Assembly (NCBI RefSeq): GCF_010211755.1
Contig: NZ_PDWR01000014.1
Span: forward strand, 1-64,000
Direction: 5' to 3'
DNA from: Pseudoxanthomonas sangjuensis
GTDB lineage: Bacteria; Pseudomonadota; Gammaproteobacteria; Xanthomonadales; Xanthomonadaceae
DNA: 64,000 nucleotides
This document shows positions 55,063 to 64,000 of this stretch, piece after piece. How positions within the stretch are numbered: the stretch's first letter is position 1; each line of letters begins with the position of its first letter. Both the position numbers and the translations under genes were made by a program. The notes beneath the pieces are model-generated. The model made no database searches. It was not told the DNA's origin and worked only from the letters and a program-made list of their open reading frames with translations.

Positions 55063-56679
55063 TCATTCCGGCAGCAGCGTGTGCGGGCCGGGCACGGTGA
55101 CCCGGAAGCAGCTGCCGCCGCCGGGCACGGAGATGTATTCCAGCGTGGCCTGGTTGCCGCGGCACAGCTCGCGGGCGATGTACAGGCCAAGGCCGGTGCC
55201 GTGCTCGGAGGTGGTAAAGAACGGTCGGAACAGCTGCGCGGCAACCGCGTCGGGGATGCCCGGGCCGCGGTCGATCACGTCGACCAGCGCGCGCTGCTGT
55301 TCGCCGGGGAACACGCGCAGCCGCACCCGCGCCGGTTCGCCGGGCAGGCGCCCGTAGTTCAGCGCGTTCTGCACCAGCACGGTCAGCACCTGCTGCAGGT
55401 GGCGCGGGTCGATCATCGCCGGCACCGCCTGGGTGCCGGCGATGACCTCCAGGCTGTCGGTCTCGATCGACATCGACTGGCGGAATTCGTCGACGAAGCG
55501 GCGCGCGAACCAGTTCAGGTCGACGTTCTCGGGCTTGGCGCGCTCGCGCCGGGCCAGGCCGAGCACGCTCTCGACGATGCCGTTGGTGCGCTGGCACTGC
55601 TGGTGGATGATCTGCAGCAGGCGGCGGTCGGCTTCGTTCATCTGCTTCGATTCCTCGAGCAGCTGCACGGCGTAGTTGATCGCGGCCAGCGGGTTGCGGA
55701 TCTCGTGCGCCAGGCTGGCCGAGAAGCGGCCCAGCGTGGTCAGGGTCAGCGACTCGGCGCGGCGCGAAACCACGCTGGCGTCGTCCAGGAACACCAGCGA
55801 CAGCTCGCTGCCGGCCAGCAGGCGGGCGAAGCGCGGCTGCACTTCCTGCTGGTCGGGCGCCAGCTGCAGCGGGGTCTCGTCGCCCTGCCAGCCGTTGCGC
55901 CACTGCTGCAGGCGCCGCGCCAGTTCCGGCGACAGCTTCGGCAGGTGCGCGCCGCGGCTGTCGGCGGCCTCGCCGCCTTCGCCGAGCAGCAGGCTGGCGG
56001 CCTCGTTGGCCAGGCGGATCCGGTAGTCGGCGTCGATCACCAGCACGCCGGTGCGCATGCGGCGGATGATCAGTTCGTTGATCTCGACCAGGCTGGCGAC
56101 CTCGGCGCCGCGCTGCTCGGCCAGCCGTTCGTTGCGCCGCGCGCGCTCGCCGATGCGGCCGGCCAGGTAGCCCACGGCCAGGAAGCTGACGATGTACATC
56201 ACGATCTCGGCGAACGGGCGGTCGCCGGTTTGCGGGCCGAACACCTCGAACAGGTATTCGCCCAGGATCGCCGCCGCCGCCAGCATGGTCACCGCATAAC
56301 CCGTGCGCGGCGGCAGCAGCACGCAGGCGATGGCCACGTTGAACAGCAGCAGCATCGCGATGCCGGAAACCGCCTGCGGCAGGATCCAGATGAACGCCGT
56401 CGCCACCGCGATGTCGACGCAGGCGCCGACCAGGGTCAGCCCGTACAGCCACCGCGGCCAGCGGCTGAGCAACAGCATCGCCAGCGCGAACAGCAGGTAA
56501 AAGACGGTGAGGGCGGTGGCCAGCAGCGGCGCGTGGACCACGCCGAGCACGTCCGACAGCGGGCTGGCCAGCAGCCCGGCGAGGATGCCGGCCTCGAGGG
56601 TCCGGTACAGGGCGAAGAAATACAGGTCGAGCCGCGATGAGGACTCGAGTTGCCCGATGATCGCGCGGCCCTGCTTCAA
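55063..56679 (-). CDS. pilS: membrane sensor histidine kinase PilS
   Basis: PilS is the sensor partner of PilR, and in pseudomonads it responds to pilin levels in the inner membrane. The 538-residue protein has six N-terminal helices, a PAS-like region (RTGVLVIDADYRIRLANEAA) and the kinase core: H-box SASLAHEIRNPLAAI, N-box VQNALNYGR, DRGPGIPD and GTGLGLYIARELC. The gene is divergent from sucC, an order known from other xanthomonads. Confidence 0.95.
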   Translation of the reverse strand: MKQGRAIIGQLESSSRLDLYFFALYRTLEAGILAGLLASPLSDVLGVVHAPLLATALTVFYLLFALAMLLLSRWPRWLYGLTLVGACVDIAVATAFIWILPQAVSGIAMLLLFNVAIACVLLPPRTGYAVTMLAAAAILGEYLFEVFGPQTGDRPFAEIVMYIVSFLAVGYLAGRIGERARRNERLAEQRGAEVASLVEINELIIRRMRTGVLVIDADYRIRLANEAASLLLGEGGEAADSRGAHLPKLSPELARRLQQWRNGWQGDETPLQLAPDQQEVQPRFARLLAGSELSLVFLDDASVVSRRAESLTLTTLGRFSASLAHEIRNPLAAINYAVQLLEESKQMNEADRRLLQIIHQQCQRTNGIVESVLGLARRERAKPENVDLNWFARRFVDEFRQSMSIETDSLEVIAGTQAVPAMIDPRHLQQVLTVLVQNALNYGRLPGEPARVRLRVFPGEQQRALVDVIDRGPGIPDAVAAQLFRPFFTTSEHGTGLGLYIARELCRGNQATLEYISVPGGGSCFRVTVPGPHTLLPE

Positions 56680-56805
56680 GGGGTGGTTTCCAAGCGGTGG
56701 TTTCCCGGGTGGCTGGCACGATTATAGGGGGGCGGAGCGGACGCCCGCCATGCATGCCCGGCGGGCGGGCGGCGGCGCGGAACGGGCGCTCCCGGACCCG
56801 GCCTT

Positions 56806-56834
56806 TTGCGCTGCAGCAACGCTTCGGCGACAAT
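56806..56834 (+). promoter_or_regulatory. candidate sucCD promoter
   Basis: TTGCGC (56806-56811), a 17-nt spacer and GACAAT (56829-56834) precede sucC by about 87 nt. The same GCGACAATA core occurs just before the RNase P RNA gene (12731-12739), suggesting a favoured -10 in this genome. Confidence 0.45.
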
Positions 56835-56920
56835 AGCGGGCCCATCCGCCGCCCCGCCCCCGGCCCGGTCCGGTCGCCCGACGACGCGATGCGTTTTCGT
56901 TCTCCCCATCACGGTGACGC

Positions 56921-58084
<1,164 letters not shown>

Positions 58085-58109
58085 TCCCACGAGAACCTAG
58101 GAAAGAACC

Positions 58110-58985
<876 letters not shown>

Positions 58986-59007
58986 GTCCTTCGCGAAATG
59001 CAGTTCA

Positions 59008-59041
59008 AGGAAGCCGCCCCCCGGGGCGGCTTCCTGCTTTT
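59008..59041 (+). terminator. rho-independent terminator of sucCD
   Basis: AGGAAGCCGCCCC (59008-59020) pairs with GGGGCGGCTTCCT (59023-59035), a 13-bp perfect stem with a tight loop, followed by GCTTTT. It lies 23 nt after the sucD stop. Confidence 0.9.
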
Positions 59042-59070
59042 GGGCGAAGTCGGGAACCGGCCCCTCATCC

Positions 59071-59174
59071 GCCCCTTCGGGGCACCTTCTCCCGCAAGCG
59101 GGAGAAGGGTTGCGGGCAAGCCGCTCCGTTGCCGCGATGCGCCGGATAACCCCTCTCCCGCGTGCGGGAGAGGG
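59071..59174. repeat. compound CCTTCTCCCGC-type palindromic repeat
   Basis: Three hairpins follow each other: GCCCC-TTC-GGGGC (59071-59083), CCTTCTCCCGC-AA-GCGGGAGAAGG (59085-59108) and CCCTCTCCCGC-GT-GCGGGAGAGGG (59151-59174). The flanking CCCTCATCC and GGTGAGGGT are typical ends of a dispersed proteobacterial repeat. It fills the gap before the DUF559 gene and belongs to another family than the GTAG REPs. Confidence 0.8.
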
Positions 59175-59281
59175 AAAGCGCGCGATGCGCGCGAGGGTGA
59201 GGGTACGGCTTTCCCCTACAGACAGCGTCAATGCGCCCTGGAACCATTCGCGTCTCCACACCTGGGGAAGGGCCCCTGGAC

Positions 59282-59665
59282 ATGCGCGAAGGACAGAAGA
59301 CCAAGCTCGCCCGCCACCTGCGGCGAGCCATGACCGACGCCGAGCGTTCGCTCTGGCACCACCTGCGCAATCGCGCCTTCATGGCCCACAAGTTCCGCCG
59401 GCAGCATCCCGTCGGTCCCTATATCGCCGATTTCGTCTGTCTGGAACGTCGGCTGATCGTCGAACTCGACGGAGGCCAACACGCCGGCGATCCCCGCGAC
59501 GAAACCCGCGACCGCGTGCTGCAAGCCGCCGGTTACCGTGTCCTGCGATTCTGGGACAATGACGCACTAGCGAGCCAGCAAGTGGTGCTCGCCGTGATCT
59601 TCGATGCATTGAACGATCCGTCTTCCGCGAGTGCGGGACAGGACACAATACGGCAGCCGACATGA
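59282..59665 (+). CDS. DUF559 domain (Vsr-like fold) protein
   Basis: This 127-residue protein of the DUF559 family is related in fold to very-short-patch-repair and PD-(D/E)xK endonucleases. It shows KLARHLRRAMTDAERSLWHHLRN, FRRQHPVGPYIADFVCLERRLIVELDGGQH (pieces with the D...E.D active-site pattern) and GYRVLRFW. DNA cleavage is plausible from the fold but not shown for the family. The ATG at 59282 precedes the conserved part. The gene overlaps nadE by ATGA, so nadE translation may depend on it. Confidence 0.85.
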   Translation: MREGQKTKLARHLRRAMTDAERSLWHHLRNRAFMAHKFRRQHPVGPYIADFVCLERRLIVELDGGQHAGDPRDETRDRVLQAAGYRVLRFWDNDALASQQVVLAVIFDALNDPSSASAGQDTIRQPT

Positions 59666-61314
59666 CCCCAACCCTCCGCATCGCCCTGGCCCAGTCCGAC
59701 TTCCCGGTCGGCGACGTCGCCGGCAACGAGAAGCGCATCGTCGAGATGATCGGCCGGGCGCGCGACGAATCCGGCGCCGACATCGTGCTGTTCCCGGAAC
59801 TGGCGGTCAGCGGCTACCCGCCGGAAGACCTGCTGATGCGGCCGTCGTTCCTCGCCGACTGCCAGGCCGCGCTGGAGCGCATCGCCGCCGCCGCGCGGGG
59901 GATCGTCGCCGTGGTCGGCTGGCCGGAAAGCGCCGGCAGCGTGCTCTACAACTCGGCCAGCGTGCTGCGCGACGGGCGCGTCGCCGCGACCTACCGCAAG
60001 CGCGAGTTGCCGAACTACAACGTGTTCGACGAACGCCGCTACTTCCATGTCGATCCGGACGGCGGCCCGTGCGTGTTCGAAGTCGGGGGCGTGCCGGTCG
60101 GGCTGGTGATCTGCGAGGACCTGTGGTTCCCCGAGCCGCTGGCCGACACCGCGCGCGCCGGCGCGCAGCTGGTGCTGGTGCCGAACGCGTCGCCGTTCGA
60201 GCGCGACAAGCACGCGCAGCGCGATGCGCTGCTGGCACAGCGCGTGGCCGAGACTGCCGTCGACGGCCGGGGCGTCGCGCTGGCCTACCTCAACGTGGTC
60301 GGCGGGCAGGACGCGCTGGTGTTCGACGGCGCCTCGGTGGTCGCCGACGGCGACGGCCACGTGCACCAGGCGGCGCGCGCGTTCTCCGACCAGTGGCTGG
60401 TGGTCGATTACAACGCGGCCACGCGCAAGTTCGCGCCGGTACGGTGGGATGCCGAGGAGGACGAAGGCCGCGATTCGCTGGCGTGGCGCGCGATCGTGCG
60501 CGGCATCCGCGACTATTGCGGCAAGAACGGCTTCGCGAAGGCGTGGCTGGGCCTGTCCGGCGGCATCGATTCGTCGCTGGTGCTGGCGCTCGCCGTCGAT
60601 GCGCTGGGCGCCGACAACGTCGCCGCGGTGCGCATGCCGTCGCGCTACACCGCCGGCCTGTCGAACGACCTGGCGCAGGAACAGTGCGACGCGCTGGGGG
60701 TGGAGCTGATGGCGTTGCCGATCGAAAGGCCGTTCCAGGGGTTCCTGGACACGCTGGCCGACGCCTTCGCCGGCAGGCCGGCCGACACCACCGAGGAAAA
60801 CCTGCAATCGCGCATCCGCGGCACGCTGATGATGGCGATGAGCAACAAGTTCGGCGGCCTGCTGCTGACCACCGGCAACAAGAGCGAATACGCGGTCGGC
60901 TACGCGACGATCTACGGCGACATGTGCGGCGGCTACGCGCCGATCAAGGACCTGTACAAGACCGAGGTCTTCGCGCTGGCGAAGTGGCGCAACGCGATCG
61001 CCGGCGAACCGGTGGTCCCGCCCGCGGTGATCGAGCGCCCGCCGACCGCGGAATTGCGCGAGAACCAGAAGGACCAGGACTCGCTGCCGCCGTACGACGT
61101 GCTCGACGCGGTCCTGTACCGCTACGTCGACCTGGAGCAGTCGCGCGACGAGATCGTGGCGGCCGGCTTCGACGCCGCCATCGTCGACCGGGTGCTGCGG
61201 ATGGTGCGGGTCAACGAATGGAAGCGGCACCAGGCCGCGCCGGGGCCGAAGGTGTCGCGGCGCGCGTTCGGCCGCGAGCGGCGCTACCCGATCACCAACA
61301 AATATCCCGCGTGA
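59662..61314 (+). CDS. nadE: glutamine-dependent NAD+ synthetase
   Basis: NadE amidates nicotinic acid adenine dinucleotide to NAD+ with ammonia from glutamine. The 550-residue protein has an N-terminal nitrilase-type glutaminase with the Glu-Lys-Cys triad (FPELAVSGYPPEDL, TYRKRELPNY, VICEDLWFPEP). A C-terminal synthetase domain has the PP-loop LGLSGGIDSSLVLAL, and TGNKSEYAVGYATIYGDM and DLYKTEVFALA follow. The start overlaps the DUF559 stop. Confidence 0.97.
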   Translation: MTPTLRIALAQSDFPVGDVAGNEKRIVEMIGRARDESGADIVLFPELAVSGYPPEDLLMRPSFLADCQAALERIAAAARGIVAVVGWPESAGSVLYNSASVLRDGRVAATYRKRELPNYNVFDERRYFHVDPDGGPCVFEVGGVPVGLVICEDLWFPEPLADTARAGAQLVLVPNASPFERDKHAQRDALLAQRVAETAVDGRGVALAYLNVVGGQDALVFDGASVVADGDGHVHQAARAFSDQWLVVDYNAATRKFAPVRWDAEEDEGRDSLAWRAIVRGIRDYCGKNGFAKAWLGLSGGIDSSLVLALAVDALGADNVAAVRMPSRYTAGLSNDLAQEQCDALGVELMALPIERPFQGFLDTLADAFAGRPADTTEENLQSRIRGTLMMAMSNKFGGLLLTTGNKSEYAVGYATIYGDMCGGYAPIKDLYKTEVFALAKWRNAIAGEPVVPPAVIERPPTAELRENQKDQDSLPPYDVLDAVLYRYVDLEQSRDEIVAAGFDAAIVDRVLRMVRVNEWKRHQAAPGPKVSRRAFGRERRYPITNKYPA

Positions 61315-61316
61315 TT

Positions 61317-61412
61317 GCAGGAGCGGCGTAAGCCGCGACCGGGAAGCATCCGGCTCGGCGGAATTTTCCGCGGAGCGTCGATCATGGCGGTGGCGGCTCA
61401 CGCCGCTCCTAC
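61317..61412. repeat. GCAG/GTAG REP inverted pair
   Basis: GCAGGAGCGGCGTAAGCCGCGACCG begins 3 nt after the nadE stop at 61317, and TCACGCCGCTCCTAC ends the inverted arm at 61412, just before the terminator shared with bamD. Confidence 0.88.
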
Positions 61413-61413
61413 G

Positions 61414-61443
61414 CAAAAGCGAAGGGGCCTTGCGGCCCCTTTC
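61414..61443 (-). terminator. terminator between nadE and bamD (bidirectional)
   Basis: AAGGGGCC (61422-61429) and GGCCCCTT (61434-61441) form an 8-bp stem with a TTGC loop. On the reverse strand it directly follows the bamD stop and is trailed by a TTTT run (61415-61418). On the forward strand TTTC follows. Confidence 0.75.
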
Positions 61444-61444
61444 G

Positions 61445-62323
61445 TCATTCCCGGTCGTGGCGGTCGTCGTTGTCCACCGCCGACTTCTCGCCGGCGAACG
61501 GATTGAGCCGGCGCAGCGACGACGGATAGTCCGGCCAGTCGCCCTGCAGCCACGGGTGCTGCGGGTCGTTCTGCTGCAGCACGCGGCGGGCGTCGTCGGC
61601 CAGGGTCTTGTCGCCCAGGTGGGTGTAGGCCTCGCCGAGCACGGCGATGGCGTCGTACTGGTACTCGCTCTGCGGATAGGTTTCCAGCAGGTATTTGGCG
61701 CGGTTGGCCGCCGAGACCCACGCGGTGCGGCGCAGGTAGTACAGGGCCGTGTCCAGCTCGTGGCGGGCGAACTGGTTGCGCAGCTTGATCATGCGCTGGC
61801 GCGCGTCGGCGGCGTAGCGGCTGGTCGGGTAGTTGTCGGCGACCTTGCTGAAGTCGCTGTAGGCCTGCATCGGCGTGCTCAGGTCGCGGCGGCTGGCGTC
61901 CAGGCGCCAGACCTTCTGCAGGAACACCGTGTCGCGGCTGGAATTGCTGAGGCCGCGCAGGTAGTACATGTACGGGATGTTGCGCTGGGTCGGGTAGGTG
62001 CGGATGTAGCGGTCGATGGTGGAGACCGCATCCTCCAGCTTGCCGGACTTGTACTGGGCGTAGGCGGTTTCCATTTGCGCCTGCTCGGTGTACGGGCCGT
62101 ACGGGTACTGCGCGATCAGCTTCTTGAAGGTGGTCTCGGCCTTGGACCAGTTGTTCCGGGCCATCGCCTCGTGGGCTTCCTGGTAGATCTGCGCGGCCGG
62201 CGCGCCCTGCAGCGGATCGCCTTTCTTCTTGAACATCTTGCAGCCCGTGCCCAGGGAGGCGACGGCCAGGATCATCAGCACCGGGCCGATGCTGCGGAAG
62301 GGGGCGGGAAAGCGCTGGGACAT
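61445..62323 (-). CDS. bamD: outer membrane assembly lipoprotein BamD
   Basis: BamD is the essential lipoprotein of the BAM complex that inserts outer-membrane beta-barrels. The 292-residue precursor has a signal peptide ending in the lipobox LGTGC, followed by KMFKKKGDP. Five TPRs come next ([53 protein letters not shown] [49 protein letters not shown]). The C-terminus is longer and more polar than in E. coli. It is divergent from rluD, the usual arrangement. Confidence 0.95.
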   Translation of the reverse strand: MSQRFPAPFRSIGPVLMILAVASLGTGCKMFKKKGDPLQGAPAAQIYQEAHEAMARNNWSKAETTFKKLIAQYPYGPYTEQAQMETAYAQYKSGKLEDAVSTIDRYIRTYPTQRNIPYMYYLRGLSNSSRDTVFLQKVWRLDASRRDLSTPMQAYSDFSKVADNYPTSRYAADARQRMIKLRNQFARHELDTALYYLRRTAWVSAANRAKYLLETYPQSEYQYDAIAVLGEAYTHLGDKTLADDARRVLQQNDPQHPWLQGDWPDYPSSLRRLNPFAGEKSAVDNDDRHDRE

Positions 62324-62438
62324 GGGCGGGCGGCGGATTACGGCTGGGAAGCGAAGGGGCGATGATAGCCTAGACGCCGTCCGGGCCATGAACGTCCGGC
62401 CAACACCGACCCTTCCCCCTAGCCGTCCGTTCCCGCGC

Positions 62439-63443
62439 ATGACTGATTCCCCCGCCCCCGACCCGAATCCCGACCCGCTCGACGAAGCCGCCGGCCCGCG
62501 CCGCGCCGCGGTGCCTGCCGCCGCCGCCGGCCGCCGCTTCGACGCGGTACTGGCCGAGCTGTTCCCGGAGGTCTCGCGCTCGCGGCTGGCCGAATGGATC
62601 AAGTCCGGCGACGCGCGCCTGGACGGGCAGGTCGTCCGGCCGCGCGACCCGGTGCGCGCGGGGCAGGTCGCCAGCCTCGATGCGGTGCTGGACACGCAGA
62701 CCCATGCGCTGCCGCAGGACATTCCGCTCGACGTGCTGCACGAGGACGAACACGTCTTCGTCGTGAACAAGCCGGCCGGGCTGGTCGTGCACCCCGGCGC
62801 CGGCAATCCCGACGGCACCCTGGTCAACGCGCTGCTGTTCCGCGACCCGGCGCTGGCCGCGCTGCCGCGCGCCGGCATCGTGCACCGCCTCGACAAGGAC
62901 ACCAGCGGCGTCATGGTCGTCGCACGCACGCTGCAGGCGCACGCGTCGCTGGTCGAACAGCTGGCGGCGCGCGACGTGCACCGCCAGTACCTCGCGGTCG
63001 TGGTCGGCGCGATGGTCAGCGGCGGCACCGTGCGCGCGCCGATCGACCGCCATCCGCGCGACAGGCTGAAGATGGCGGTGCGCGACGACGGCCGCGATGC
63101 GGTCACCCACTACCGCCTGCGCGAGCGCTTCCGCGCCCATACCGCGGTGGAGTGCCGGCTGGAAACCGGCCGCACCCACCAGATCCGCGTGCACATGGCG
63201 CACATCAAGTACCCGATCGTCGGCGACCCGCTGTACGGCGGGCCGCTGAAGCTGCCCAAGGGCGCCGCGGACGAACTGGTCGCCACGTTGCGCGGCTTCA
63301 GGCGCCAGGCGCTGCATGCGGAGACGCTGGAGTTCGCGCATCCGGTCGGCGGCGAACCGGTGCGCGCCACCGCGCCGGTGCCGCAGGACATGCTCGAGCT
63401 GATGGCGGCGTTGCGCGCCGACCGCGAGGCGAACCCCGCATGA
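62439..63443 (+). CDS. rluD: 23S rRNA pseudouridine(1911/1915/1917) synthase
   Basis: RluD makes three pseudouridines in helix 69 of 23S rRNA. The 334-residue protein has an S4-like RNA-binding domain ([20 protein letters not shown]) and the catalytic domain with [30 protein letters not shown] (catalytic Asp) and [14 protein letters not shown]. The N-terminus is extended by an Ala/Pro/Asp-rich segment. pgeF overlaps its end by ATGA, a conserved pair. Confidence 0.96.
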   Translation: MTDSPAPDPNPDPLDEAAGPRRAAVPAAAAGRRFDAVLAELFPEVSRSRLAEWIKSGDARLDGQVVRPRDPVRAGQVASLDAVLDTQTHALPQDIPLDVLHEDEHVFVVNKPAGLVVHPGAGNPDGTLVNALLFRDPALAALPRAGIVHRLDKDTSGVMVVARTLQAHASLVEQLAARDVHRQYLAVVVGAMVSGGTVRAPIDRHPRDRLKMAVRDDGRDAVTHYRLRERFRAHTAVECRLETGRTHQIRVHMAHIKYPIVGDPLYGGPLKLPKGAADELVATLRGFRRQALHAETLEFAHPVGGEPVRATAPVPQDMLELMAALRADREANPA

Positions 63444-64000
63444 GCGCGGCGCCGGACAAGGGCGTGCTGCCCGCCGACTGGCCGGCGCCGCCCGGCGTGC
63501 ACGCGTTCACCACGCTGCGTTTCGGCGCGGGCGCGTCGGAGAAACCGTTCGACCGCTTCAACCTCGGCCTGCGCAGCGGCGACGACGTGCGCGCGGTCCA
63601 GGCCAACCGCAACGAACTGATCGATCGCTTCGGATTGCCCGGCATGCCGCACTGGCTGCAACAGGTGCATGGCACCGACGTCGTCCGCGCCGATGCGCTG
63701 CGGGCGCGGGAAGGGCAGGAGCCGGTCGCCGACGCGGCGGTCACTTCCAATGCCGGCGCCGTGCTCGCCATCCTCACCGCCGACTGCCTGCCGGTGGTGT
63801 TCGCGGCGAAGGACGGCAGCGAAGTCGGCGCCGCGCACGCCGGCTGGCGCGGCCTGGCCGCCGGCGTGCTGGAGAACACCGTCGCGGCGATGAAGACGGC
63901 GCCGCAAGACCTGGTCGCGTGGCTCGGCCCCGCCGCCGGGCCGCAGGCCTACGAAATCGGCCGGGAGGTGTTCGACGCCTTCGTCGCGCGCGACCCGCGC
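63440..64000 (+). CDS. pgeF: purine nucleoside phosphorylase / LACC1-like protein YfiH (partial)
   Basis: This cytosolic copper-independent purine nucleoside phosphorylase and adenosine deaminase-like enzyme of the YfiH/LACC1 (DUF152) family was formerly called polyphenol oxidase or PgeF. The reading frame is open to the window edge, so only the first 187 residues are present. The zinc/active-site motifs are visible: [20 protein letters not shown] and [13 protein letters not shown], followed by [14 protein letters not shown]. It overlaps rluD by ATGA. Confidence 0.94.
   Translation, partial: MSAAPDKGVLPADWPAPPGVHAFTTLRFGAGASEKPFDRFNLGLRSGDDVRAVQANRNELIDRFGLPGMPHWLQQVHGTDVVRADALRAREGQEPVADAAVTSNAGAVLAILTADCLPVVFAAKDGSEVGAAHAGWRGLAAGVLENTVAAMKTAPQDLVAWLGPAAGPQAYEIGREVFDAFVARDPR

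Noticed and set aside
56714-56728. TGGCACGATTATAGG between pilS and sucC as a sigma-54 site.
   Set aside because: The -12 GC is absent at the correct spacing. The sucC promoter at 56806-56834 is a better candidate.

Overview
The window is dense, very GC-rich bacterial chromosome. Gene content and order point to the gammaproteobacterial family Lysobacteraceae (Xanthomonadaceae), for example a Lysobacter, Luteimonas or Thermomonas relative. The evidence is a dcw cluster without murD, the lpxC-dciA-M23 peptidase-secA block, a Nudix-ThiE fusion, the coaE-pilD-pilC-pilB...pilA...pilR-pilS-sucCD neighbourhood, and many GTAG-type REP palindromes with their own RAYT transposase. The genus cannot be fixed from this sequence alone. 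No tRNA, rRNA, CRISPR array or prophage was seen.

Layout. 1-7178: ribH-nusB-(small atypical ORF)-thiL, a convergent lpoA-yraN-FAD oxidase-SGNH block, and divergent rsmI. 7247-13962: accessory metabolism and transport (ChrA, a DMT exporter, an MBL-fold protein divergent from a MocR regulator, a zinc alcohol dehydrogenase), the RNase P RNA gene and an NRDE protein. 14113-29863: the complete dcw operon mraZ-rsmH-ftsL-ftsI-murE-murF-mraY-ftsW-murG-murC-ddlB-ftsQ-ftsA-ftsZ. Nearly all of its genes overlap by 1-11 nt, and it ends at a strong terminator after ftsZ. 30115-36729: lpxC, dciA (reverse strand), an M23 peptidase, secA and the Nudix-ThiE fusion. 36939-56679: a type IV pilus region on the reverse strand (coaE, pilD, pilC, pilB, pilA, pilR, pilS), interrupted by three accessory blocks. 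These are a REP/RAYT array between pilC and pilB, a lower-GC sugar/glycolipid gene set between pilB and pilA, and toxin-antitoxin-like genes between pilA and pilR. 56921-64000: sucCD, a DUF559 gene coupled to nadE, bamD, rluD and the start of pgeF, which runs off the window.

How the genes work together. The dcw operon makes peptidoglycan precursor (MurE, MurF, MraY, MurG, MurC, Ddl) and the divisome (FtsL, I, W, Q, A, Z). Its leader carries a -35/-10 promoter, five 10-bp-phased GTGG-type repeats that look like MraZ operators, and a perfect DnaA box. The pilus region has its own two-component system (PilS/PilR), and sigma-54 promoters can be read directly upstream of pilB (perfect match) and pilA (near-perfect), with a 35-bp palindrome at an activator-like distance upstream of pilA. 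The genes around the pilin (GT2, UDP-GlcNAc 2-epimerase-like, flippase-like membrane protein, methyltransferase and two GT-C/TPR membrane proteins) form a candidate pilin glycosylation locus. The secA leader holds a 46-codon reading frame ending in TAAATG at the secA start, which is a candidate for coupled control of secA.
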